Below are positions 1 to 16,500 of a DNA stretch of 64,000 nt, one piece after another (position 1 is the first letter of the stretch; each line of letters starts with the position of its first letter). The notes under the pieces were generated by a model, which was not told the DNA's origin, made no database searches, and was given only the letters and a program-made list of their open reading frames with translations. A program made the translations under genes and the position numbers. Origin of the DNA: Hemicordylus capensis (Eukaryota > Chordata > Lepidosauria > Squamata > Cordylidae); NCBI RefSeq assembly GCF_027244095.1, contig NC_069662.1, positions 17,386,501 to 17,450,500 on the forward strand. The letters run 5' to 3'.

Positions 1-31
1 TCTGATGTTCTTTCTTTCGCTTGTCACATAG

Positions 32-4703
<4,672 letters not shown>

Positions 4704-5877
4704 GGTGCCATCTTGAATGTCCACAGAACTGCATCCTCCCACCCTGCCTGCCAAAAAAAAGGGAGGGGCACAGCACCAGAGACCCCCCCTCCTTTGCACG
4801 AGGACGTTTGCACGTTTTCAACGTTACTTGTTGTTGGTGTCCATTTATATTACGCTCTGGGGAAGGGCTTTAAGTGGAGGCTGTCCCTTCTTCTGGCTTG
4901 ATGTGATGAGGCAATGTTGGCGGGGGGTATGGCAGAGCTAAGAAAGAGCAGGAGGAGCCCAATAAGCAGACTGTGATTGCCACTTGTACAAGAAAAAGAC
5001 TATTTATGTAAAGTCACAAAAAATATACTATTCTTCAATTAATCCTCTCCCTAAATTACCAGCATTTCTGCCTTTCCAAGCTGACCACGGATCTTAAATG
5101 TCACTATTTGTTTCTTTTCTACCAAGGTCTGGCTTGGATTTTAAGAGGACCAGAAGCTATTTGCTAGTCCATAGTCAGAAATTTCTAACATAAGTTTCTT
5201 TTAAAACAAAAATCATTTCAAAAGCCCTTAAAAACCCACCTCCCTTATGGAATTTCTTTCTGCTGTTTAAAATGACTATTTTTTTCTCCTTTCCACACCA
5301 GCTCCTGTCCCTTCTCATGTTATTTTACAGTGGCATATGCAATTCATTCTCATGGACCATTTAAAAATTGTCTGATCTCTCCACTTCTTGCATGGGTTCA
5401 AGAGGCTTCCATTTGGCACACTTCCTATTAACCTGGTGTTAAGAAGCATGTTTATCCCTTTAAGCTTTAAAGGAAAAGAAGCCCTCTGCAAGTCTCCCAC
5501 CCTGCTAGTTTCTGGCAGGCAAGTAAGGCACTTTTTAAAAAGTGGGGCCACCAGAAAATACCCTGCTATTACCAAGCTGCCCATGTTTTGCCTATCAAAA
5601 CACACTATCTAGCCTTTGAGTCAGAAACAGACGCTTCCAGTTATTAGAAGTCTGAGGGTCAATTCACACTCTTCACAGCAGAAGGATTTGAAATTGGCTT
5701 TCATTCTGCTGGGGGGGAAATGGTGTCTGAAGGGCAAACATGTCTAAGCACACGATAAAAGGCAGTGGGCTTGGGTTGTGGTCCTGTGATATGCTATGGT
5801 TGCCAAAGCACATCCACCACATTTTTACAAACTAGGGCTGGCTATACCATCAGGCCCAACGCAACACAATTAAAGCA

Positions 5878-5950
5878 AGGGTTCTCAAACACTGGTCCCC
5901 AGATGTTGCTGTCCTACAACTCCCCTGACCCTCAGCCACAATTGTTGCAT
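5878..5950 (+). mobile_element. Half of a hAT-like palindromic MITE
   Basis: The terminus AGGGTTCTCAAACACTGG is followed by CCCAGATGTTGCTGTCCTAC, AACTCCCCTGACCCTCAGCC and ACAATTGTTGC. This matches the left arm of the complete palindrome at 19924-20058. Confidence 0.65.
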
Positions 5951-6009
5951 TAAAAAGGACAGCAAGTTGTCAGATATTTAGGCTAAAACCCTAAACACAC
6001 ATTCTAGGG

Positions 6010-6062
6010 TGTGAACATAATGGGGCTTACTTCTGAGTAAGCAATCATAGAGCTGCAGTGTT
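6010..6062. mobile_element. Short MITE fragment (GGGGCTTACTTCTGAGTAAG)
   Basis: The core AATGGGGCTTACTTCTGAGT is one arm of a common squamate palindromic repeat. Related pieces lie at 15905-15960, 17125-17215, 51490-51545 and 63070-63165. Confidence 0.45.
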
Positions 6063-6270
6063 CATTTGTTATTATTTCACCACTCTGGGAGACACCATTA
6101 CAATCGCCTTACCCAGGACCCAGAACATCTTGGGCCATCTTGTTTGTATGGTTTTAATAATATTAAAACACAATCTATTAAGGTAGGCTGTAAATCTTAA
6201 CACAAGCAGCACAAGCTATTCTTTCGCAACATATTCACGTCGATCTCTCTGCCACAATAAGCTTTATACA

Positions 6271-6276
6271 TTTATT
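6271..6276 (-). terminator. Candidate INO80E poly(A) signal
   Basis: Minus-strand AATAAA, read as TTTATT on the plus strand, 1.24 kb after the INO80E stop. It is the only canonical hexamer I found on the minus strand between about 6060 and 7511, and 6280-7511 has no recognised repeat. This fits a 1.2-kb 3' UTR. Confidence 0.35.
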
Positions 6277-7511
6277 CCATCCTGGCCAACATCTTGACTA
6301 ATGCGATGCTTGCACAACGAACCACGTTGAGCTAAGATTGGGAATGCTTGAAACTGCATTCTTGCACCACTGCACAAAGTGCCCTACAAAACATAGTGAG
6401 GCATACCGCAGGTGGCACAAGTGCAAACATCTTTATGTGACTAATCTGGAACACAAGCCCAAGACGTGGAGCAACTAGCTAGCACAACAGCCCTGTGCAT
6501 GCACAACATTAGTCAGGAGAACATTGTCCCGTCTGCCAATCTCATAGGGATTCAGTGTCAGACACACCCATTTCCTCTCCATACATTATGTTTGCTCACC
6601 AAAAGACAAAATTCGCCTGCTGTGCAAAATATGAACCAGCTCTTAAAAAGGGGTGCAGTCTTCCATTTATGTTTATGATCAATTATTTCTAGCCAGGCCA
6701 ACAAATGGCATTTGGTTTCTCTTAAAACAACTGGGTTTCAAATCGCCCAGATATTAATACAACGTTCTTTCCCCTCCCAGTTTTTAGAGGGTTGGTTACT
6801 CCTCCTTACATCTGTAGTTACAGGATGGTTTCTTGTAGGCATCCCACCACCACTTAAAAATACCTGTAGCAAAAAAATAAAATGCAGCAAGTAGCAACAT
6901 TTGGGTGCCTACTAGAAGCCATCTAGTACAATCAATATCCAAGATGCTGGGAATGTTTCAATTTTGTATAAAAGAATCCCCATGTGGTTCTCTGCACAAT
7001 TTCTTGTAAGCTGATTCCCTTCAAATGTTTACATATGCAGTGCAAAACTCCTTGAACATTTTGTCTTAAAGAAGTTCATCCTTGAGGAGTTTGCAAGCAC
7101 TTTTTCAGACTTTCCTGCCTTTTAATGGATGTTTTCCTCCGCAGTTTAAAAGGGGTCAGCCTGCCTTGTAAAGGGGCATCGTTTTTTCACATAGATTTTG
7201 ATTTCTTAAAACACAACTTATAAAGGAGGGTATCTGACAGATAAGAGTTTAAAAAAACCTCTGGCCTCATTATGGGGCAATTCTTCTAAGGGCTCATGGG
7301 GTTTAGGAAAAGAGAGAAGCCTGAGGGGTGGAAGATCTGGGGAGGGGTACAGAAATGGCAACGTGGAATTTTTTATACAAAAAAAAAATATCCCATTTAC
7401 TGATGGATTTGCATGTATTTTTGGAGTCTGTAAACAAAAAATAAAATGTTGGGCGTGACCCCCACGCACACCACCGAGCGGCCTCTGTCCTTTGAGCGGG
7501 ATGCACCACCG

Positions 7512-10500
7512 TCACTCAGGAATGTCGATTACCAACTCATCGTCACCATCCAGGGGGTCTTCACCACTCCCCTCCCCAGTATCGCTGAACATCTGATGGG
7601 GGACTGTGCTGAGGATGGTGGGCGGCGGCAGCTTGGGGGCTCCACGGGGCGAAGGAAAGGGCAGCCCCACTACGACAGAGGAACAGTCAGAGTGGGAGGT
7701 GGGGGGCAGTGGGAGCTGCAGGTGGGAAGAGGAAGAAAAAAAGAAACACATTGTGGGTGGGGCAGAGAACCAGGCTGCACGAAGCCACCTCCACCTCCTC
7801 CTCCTCCCCCTGCCTACATTCTCTCTTCCCACATGTAAAGATGTACTGTGTGTCATTAATAGCTTCCCCACACGAAACACCACAATTTCTAGGTACCCAC
7901 CTCTGAGATGGCTTCTCTAGGCCCACGACTAAAGTCTATAATATCCTACTGTAACTATTCAATTAAATTCTCTTCTACAGTTTCCAATGGTTGCAGTGGA
8001 AAGCCGAGGATATATCCAAGTCAGGACGAGGAGCCTTTCCAGTAATTTATGGGCTGGATCTGAAAGTCATACAGAGCACTCGGCCCCCCTAAGGAGTTCC
8101 CCGTCCTTCTCCCTCACTCCATAATAATTTTTCTCTGAAAACTGTGTCACCTTCTCTTCTTTATCTCTTCTTGATGAAATGGCATCTTGTTCATGGGGTC
8201 AAATAATCCCTTAGAATAATAAGAGAGTGGTTTCATTGTATGAGGGAGGATTATCTAGCACAGACTCATAAAACTACACCTCCCAGAGATCCTTGGGGAG
8301 AAGCCATTAGATCACAGAGGTCCAGACTCCAGTTTACAGTGCATAGCTGTTGCATCCTCATTCTTCTGTGGTACCATATCTCCCTTGAATTCAACTAGAT
8401 TAAGTAATTTACAGGGCACAAGCATCACCATGCATACAAATTAAATCTATAGGGTTCAACACATCCCAAATTATGTGTCTTTCACCACCACCATTGTAAC
8501 ATAGTGCTATATTTGACTATTTAAACATGCTCCCAAATGTAATTCAGCCCCATAGATTCAGATTTCAACACCTCCACAAACCTTTACTCGCTACCCACTT
8601 TTCTGAAAGGCAAGTATTCATCAACCAGTGCAGATACCCCTCCTCCTTCCCCTCCCCATCCTGATGGTACCTTGAGCTTGCGGGGCCTTGGGGGCCGCCG
8701 GGCAGAGCGGGTAGCGTTGGTGTCAGGTTGGGGGGCCCCAGGCTCAGGCCCCAGTGCCAGGTAGTCAGAGGGGAAGGGAGCATAAGAGGGCGAGGCCAGC
8801 TGGGTGGGATGGGAGAGGTGGGAGGGAAAAGATGGAATAAGAAATCAAACTATGAGTGATGAGCACAAGAGGTCTGAATTAAAATCAAAAAGCCACACAG
8901 GTATCAACCCACATATATCTGAGATCTGTCCCTGTAATCTCAAGCACAAGCTATCTGTGCTCAGACATCGCCTACGAGGCCCAGGAGTCAGAAGGTCTTA
9001 TTCCGACAAATGTGTCCCACCCCTCTAGTGCTGTGCAGAGACAGGAGCCCCCGACACGGCCAGTTCTGTGCAGTACCTGCCTTGTCTGGTGCTGGGGGAG
9101 TCTCTTCTATGGAACCAGAGCCCATGGAGATGCCAGGAGGGCATGCAGGGACCAGTGTTCCCTTCAAGGTGTGAGCAATTTTATTTCCACTCAGTTAATT
9201 TTAGATCCCACTCAGGTTGAATCAGGAACCCTCTCTGAATGCATGCACGTGCATACACTGCCTTGATACTGCCACCCAGAACAAAATTCATTCCACCCAC
9301 AGATGAAAACAATTAGAAGGAACACTGGCAGGGACATCTGGGAAGTATAGTTCCTCATAGCGCTTTCCTAGGAGGAAAATGTTGGGAGGAACTACACATC
9401 CCAGTTGTCCCTGCACAGCATCCCCATTGGCTCCAGTTCCATGGAAGAGGCTCCCATGGCAGATGACCTACCAAGTCTTGTGTGCACCCTGGCCTGCTGG
9501 GAGCGGCCACCTCCGTGCGACATTGTGGGGTGGGATGAACATATTTGCTGGAACTGAGCATTCCAACACAGAAGACTATCACCTACCATCTTTAGAAAAT
9601 ACGAAGAGCCCTGCTGGATCATACCAGAAATCCACCTAGCCCAGCATCCTGTTTCTCCACATCAGCCAACCAGATGCCATCGGGACGTCCCCAAGCAGAA
9701 CATGAAGGCAGAAGCTTTTCTCCCATTTGCTTACACACCACTTCTGAATCTGGAGGGCCCTTATAGTCATAATGAATAACAGCCATTGGCTGAATTGGTC
9801 ATGGACTGGACACTGGACCAAGAATCTAAACTACTGGCAACCACCACATCCTACGGCAGTGAATTCTTTACGCGCTGAGTGAAGACGTGCTGCCCTGTCT
9901 CTCTCCTGAACGCACTGTCAATCAATATTATAGGGTGATTCCACATTCTACTATTAAGGTACAGGGCGAAATAGATGTCCTTCTAGCTACTTTCTCCACA
10001 CCATGCATAACTTCATATGACTCTTTCATGCTTCCTCATTTTCTAAACTAAAATATTCCAAGTTGTTTAACCTTTTGTTGCAGGGAAGGTGCTCCAACAC
10101 CTTGATAATGTTGAACATAGATGAACATACAGAACTGCCTTCCACTGAAACAGACAACTGGTCAGTCTCCAGGGTTTCAGGCAGGAGTGTCCAGAAATAG
10201 GAAATGCCGGGAATTGAATCCAAGATGCTCTACCACTGAGCTTTAGCCCCATCCCCAAAGGACAGGCCTTTGCTGAAATGGGTCCCAGATTTGTCCTCTC
10301 TTTGAGAAGCCAGTGGTGTGCATGCATCTACATGCCTACAAAAACCAGAATGATTTCACAAACCCACACATCAGACCCCCAGCACACACAGCCAACACAC
10401 AAGCATTCGTTTAGGCATCATCTAAAAATAAGCCCTAATATACAAACGTAACAATCAAGTCAGACACTCTGTTTCATGTCTGCACAGTGTATTACAAACC

Positions 10501-13500
10501 GCAACTAAGTGCTGGAATAGAAAGTAATGAGGCGAAATGGAGGTGATCTGGTAGGGGCTCGAGGGGAGAGGATGGAGGGCAGGCCAGGGTAGCCTGTCTG
10601 AAATCAGGTCAACCATTTTGGATAAAGGCATAGACATGTGCCCACAGACACGCCAGCAGGACCTGAATACTCCTATTGGCCAAGCGGTGTAGCTTTGTTT
10701 TTCTCCTATCAAGCATGAAAGCGCTACACACTGGTACGACCATTTTGAATGCTGGCAGAGAACCTTAGCCACAGTTAGCTACAGACTGAGCTTATGGCAA
10801 AGGTATCTGCACTGCCATTGGTCCCAAAGTTTGAATGGGGCAACCTATTCTACCCAGTTTTCTTACTTTTACAAAAATGGAGTTACTCACAGATGTTAGG
10901 TAAGGCGATGGTGTCCCTGAAGCTGGCAGCCCAAAGCCAGAAGTTGGCTGGAGGGAAAGGCCTGAAGATGAAGGTGACGAGGCACTACCAAGCTGGGGAC
11001 TTCTTTTTCTGTGAGCAAAGAGAGATTTGTGGATGAAAACTGGACATGAGCACACACCACAAAGCCAGCGCAACCACAGGCACAACGTAGGAAGCTGCCT
11101 TGTAGAGATGGACCACTCCATTGGTCCATCTAGCTTGGTATTGTCTACACCAAGGCTGCTCAACTTCGGCCCTCCTGCAGATGTAGGCCTACAATTCCCA
11201 TAATCCCTGGCTATTGACCACTGTGTCTTGGGATTATGGGAACTGTAGTCCAAAAACAGCTGGGGGACCAAAGTTGAACAGGCCTGGTCTACACTGCCTG
11301 GCAGTGGCTCTTCATGGAGAGGAGAGCTGGTCTTGTGGTAGCAGGCATGACTTGTCCCCATAGCTAAGCAGGGTCTGCCCTGGTGGCATCTGAATGGGAG
11401 ACTTGATGTGTGAGCACTGCGAGATATTCCCCTCAGGGGGTGAAGCCGCTCTGGGAAGAGCAGAAGGTTTCAAGTTCCCTCCCTGGCTTCTCCAAGATAG
11501 GGCTGAGAGAGATTCCTGCCTGCAACCTTGGAGAAGCCGCTGCCAGTCTGTGAAGACAATACTGAGCTAGATAGACCAATGGTCTGACTCAGTATATGGC
11601 AGTTTCCTATGTTCCTATGTAAGGTTTCAGGCAGGAATCCATCCCAGCCCTATCTGGAGATGCTGCCAGGCACTGAACCTGGGATCTTCTGCTTACAAAG
11701 CAGATGCTTTACCACAGGGGTTCTCAACTGGTAATACTCCAGATTTGCTGAACTACAACTCCCATCACCCCTCAAGTACAATTTATTGTGGCTGGGGATT
11801 ATGAGAGTTGTAGTTGGTGCAGCAGGGAAGTAACTTGATTAGCAAGCCAGAGGTTGCCGTTTCGAATCCCCACTGGTATGTTTCCCAGACTATGAGAAAC
11901 TCCTATATCGGGCAGCAGCAATACAAGAAGATGCTGAAAGGCATCATCCCATACTCTGCAGGAGGAGGCAATGGTAAACCCCTCCTGTATTCTACCAAAG
12001 ACAACCACAGAGCTCTGTGGTCGCCAGAAGTCGACACTGACTCGAGCACACTTTAGTTCGGCAACATCCGGAATACTACAGGTTGGGAACCCCTGTGCTA
12101 CCACTAAGCTACGGCCCACCCCAAAAAGGTGGCACATATGGGTCTCCAATCCAGGCACTGAACATAACAAAACCTGCTTAGCTTTAGCAAAGTGGCTATA
12201 TTGTGTGCCCTCAGAACATGCTCTGGAACCACTTATACAGATTTAGCCACCAAAGTCATGTTGGATATAATTTATAATGCAGGACAAGCAAAGCAGCCAT
12301 GCTTGCTTTAGGAACAGATCACTCCATGGCCCACATCTGAAATGATTATACTAGGCCTCATAGAAAAATAGCACAAGGTCTTTTTTGCCTCCTAACTGAC
12401 AGGAAGCTCATTTTGAAAGCAGGCTCAAACAGATCAGTCAGAAGGATTCTGTCCTGTAAGCAAAGTCAACCAAATGGAACAGACATTTAAACGCGACACC
12501 AGTGGTGGCCATTTTGTAGAATGGCACATACCCCACCATCTTGGAGCCCAGGGCGCTTACACTCACCTCTTTAGGGACTGTGGCTCTGCCCCTTTGGGTA
12601 TCTCCCCATCACTATTGTCCGAGGAGGCTGTTGCCTCAGAGTCTGAAAAAGGAAGTTGTTATTCATCAGATTTGCATCCAACTCTACTGCCAAAAGCTTC
12701 AGGATGGCATATATATGGCTGTTCTTTTATTCTCATATGCCTGTGAGTGAGGTTAGGTTGAGAAACAGTGACTTGGCCAAGGTTATCACGAGACTATCAA
12801 GGCTGAGCAGGAATTGGAATCTATATCTTTGTATTAGTGCAAGAGCCCTTGAACCTTGTACAAGTAACCTTAGGATGAGGTCATCATGTCCCTTTAAAAC
12901 TACTACAGGGAATATCAACCTTGGGTCCCCAGATGATGTTGGATTCGGTGATCTCGCCAACTTCTCTCATCTGTGCACAGAATGAGTTTTGTTCTGGGTG
13001 GCAGTATCAAGGCAGTGTGTGCGCACATGCATTCAGAGTGGGGCCTTCCCGATTCATTCCGAGCGGGATCTAAATTTAACTGAGCGGACATCAAAAAACT
13101 CGTGTGCATGCCTTAAAGGGAATACTGGTTGGATGACAACTGCCACCATCCCCAGCCACAATGGCTTTCAGTCACTGAGCTGTAGTCTAACAACAACATC
13201 AGAGGACCCAAGGCTGAGAACTCCTGACTTACCTTACAGGGCTGTTGCAAAAATCACAAGACAGTATTATATGTGAACATGTGTTCACAGTTATAAACAT
13301 AAGTGAATATGTTCACAGCAACAATGTTAACATATTCACATTGCTGAAAAGGTTCAAATATTCAGCAATGTGAAGAGCTTTGAATGCAGATGCTAAGATT
13401 ATTAATCTGTACTGTTTTGACTAAACATACATCTTATGATGTTCTTACTGTCTTATATAAATTGTTGTTTTGGCCAGTATCTAAAACAGCTACCTTACAC

Positions 13501-16500
13501 TTCATCTCTGTACAAGAGAACCTCAGTATTCACGGGGGTTCTGTTCTCCGCTACTACTGTAGATACGGAAACTGCAAATACTGGGTTATTGGGGCAATGG
13601 GATCGCGGAGGTCATTTCCAGCCACCCCCAACCTGCACATATAACCCTTTTTAAACCATTTCCCCCTCGTGTATGCTGAGGTTGGGTGTCTATTACTTCT
13701 CGTGTATACACAACTGTGGGGACATCCTGCTGCCCCATCTCTAAACACCATCTGAATAAATTTGCAGACCCCCAATTACCTGATGATTCTTCATCCACAT
13801 TCTCATATTGGAGCAGGCGATCAAGTAGAAAGCTGGGGAGAGGAAATGGGCACAAGTCAAGGGAAAATACAACACCAAACTAGTCTTTAAAAAGAATGTT
13901 CAAGGGCTCCAGTCTGCCTACAAGTGATGTCATTCACTTCTTAATCCTAAACGTGAGCATCAAGCTGAGGTTATTCAGTGGCCAGGGAGAGGCACTCTGT
14001 GGATTATCTGAGGCACTTTCATACTAACTGCTACCCTGAGGCAGCAACTAACTGCTGAGGCACTTTCATACTAACTAACCCCTACTAACTTGGCAAAGAG
14101 GCACCTTTTAACGTGGTGATTCTCTTTATTTAGCAGGGGGAGAGTAACTGGCCCTATCCACCCCCACAGTACCTGCAATGACTGTTGCTGGTGTATATCT
14201 TATGTTTCTTTTTAGATTGTGAGCCCTCTGGGGACAGGGATCCATCTTATTTATTTATTATTTCTCTGTGTAAACTGCCCTGAGCCATTTTTGGAAGGGT
14301 GGTATAGAAATCGAATAAAATAATAATAATCTCAGTTCTCCACTACATCCCCCCACACACAAACACACACACATATTCTTTCTGGCAGGGCTCCTGTGAT
14401 GTCAATAGCAGCATTTCAGGCAGGAAATGAACTGATACAGTGTTCCCCAGCATGATATGCAATAATAAGGAGAAAGCCACCCCAATGAATATCTCCCTAC
14501 CAGGCAGCTGTTAAGGACAGTGAAACCCAGACAGAAAAAAGTGACACTTCTCCCCTAATATCTCAGCTCTCCCACCTTCAGACCCCACAACTGTTTCCAC
14601 CCACAGCCTTCCTCATCCCACCAATTCACCTTTTATCCCGTGAAACTTTCAAGAGTTTTCTTTGCGCTTTTCTCAGCTCTTCTTGGAAACATTCTTGTTC
14701 CTGAAAAGTGAAAAGAGGCCGCTGAAATAGGACTCCCCACCACACAGCAAGACCATCACACAGCAGGCTCAATGAAGTGGCTGCCTCAGGGAGCAGATTT
14801 TGAGTGACATTTAAAAACACTGAATCATCACTTTGTGTTTTGATTATTATTTCTTTACCAGGGTGGGAAGGAAGAAGCCACTTGGATTCCTACCTAAGTT
14901 GGCAAACACCTTGGTTCAGCCCTGCTCCCCTCTTCCCATAATAATAAATAGTGAACACAGGAACATAGGAAGCTGCCATATACTTACTGAGTCAGACCAT
15001 TGGTCTATCTAGCACAGTACTGTCTTCACAGACTGGCAGCGGCTTCTCCAAGGTTGCAGGCAGGAATCTCTCTCAGCCCTATCTTGGAGAAGCCAGGGAG
15101 GGAACTTGGAACCTTCTGCTCTTCCCAGAGAGGCTCCGTCCCCTGAGGGTAATATCTTACAGTGCTCATACTTCTAGTCTCCCTTTCATATGCAATCAGG
15201 GTGGACCCTGCTTAGCTAAGGAGACAAGTCATGCTTGTTAACACAAGACCAGATCTCCTCTCCTCATGTCAGTGGCTGACATGAGCAAAATTACTCAAAG
15301 TAGTTCCATTGAAATTGCCTAACTTGTGCCTTTAATATTAATGGGACTACTCTGAGTAATTTTCCTCTGCATGTCAGTCAGTAATAGTAATTTATACCAT
15401 CCAGACTTTATCACATACATTTGTATATGAGAAATACAAATGTATATGAGAAAAAATATTATATGAGAATACATTATAAGAGAAATACAAATACATGAGA
15501 AATGTATTTCTCATGTGTTGTTATTGCTGCTTTTAACAGATATCATTTGTGTTATGTTACATTGTGCAGAGCTTTGGTTGCCTTTTTGAAAGCAGAAAGG
15601 TGGTATAGAAAGCCTTTAATTAAAAAAAACAATTTTTTAATCCTTACAACTACCTTGTAAAATAGATCGATATAATTACTCCCACACTGCAGAAGGAAGT
15701 CTAAGAGGGAGAGAAAGTAGCTTGCCTAAGGTACGTAGCAACTTGCAGAGGTAAGTTTGGACCTGGTGACTTCCCGAGTCATAGCTGTCAGCCTCTAACC
15801 AGGACACCCAGATACCTGTTCCCCATTTCCTCATCAGATTCTCCAAAACCTAATATGTATCGGTCTGGCTACTAAAGTTGTAATCCAGGCTTCTTGTCCT
15901 AGCTACTAAAGTTGCAATCCTAAGTGTGCTTACTACTCCCACTAAGCTCAATAGGACTAACTACTAATAGTAGTACTGATACTTATACACCATTTCCCAG
16001 CAAGCTCTCAAAGCAGTTTACATGGAAAAATAAATACATATGTAAAGATGGTTCCCCATCCCTAGAGAGCCCCCAGTCTTTAAAAAATAAAAATAAAAAC
16101 ACCAGCAACATCCACTGGAGACATGCTGCCCTGGAGTTGGACAGAAACAGCGGCTAAATAAAAGAATTAACACTTTCAAGAGCACCTCTTTACTCAGCAG
16201 GGACTTGCTTCAGAAGAAGCAGGTTGCCCATCCTACATACAGGTGAAACTCGGAAAATTAGAATATCATGCAAAAGTCCATTAATTTCAGTAATGCAAAT
16301 TAAAAGGTGAAACTGATATATGAGACAGACGCATTACATGCAAAGCGAGATAAGTCAAGCCTTAATTTGTTATAATTGTGATGATCATGGCGTACAGCTC
16401 ATGAAAACCCCAAATCCACAATCTCAGAAAATTAGAATATTACATGGAACCAAGAAGACAAGGATTGTAGAATAGAACAATATCGGACCTCTGAAAAGTA

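Larger units (their letters stand above)
4704..6250. other. Region between the convergent DOC2A and INO80E genes
   Basis: The stretch just after the DOC2A stop is its likely 3' UTR. No clear AATAAA is seen there; ATTAAA occurs near 5867 and 5946. A hAT-like MITE half lies at 5878-5950. Otherwise I see no gene, and the short reading frames here look random. Confidence 0.5.

Noticed and set aside
7446-7920. Plus-strand frames of 104-130 aa opposite the last INO80E exon
   Set aside because: They are antisense to a confirmed exon with Gly/Pro-rich coding and have no independent support.
10792-11361. 189-aa minus-strand frame as a separate gene
   Set aside because: It is INO80E exon 5 read through into both introns and into a SINE. 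Only 11008-10891 is coding.
11363-11405. 5S rRNA gene
   Set aside because: Only the internal promoter region resembles 5S rRNA. The rest is SINE body and the same arrangement recurs many times in the window.
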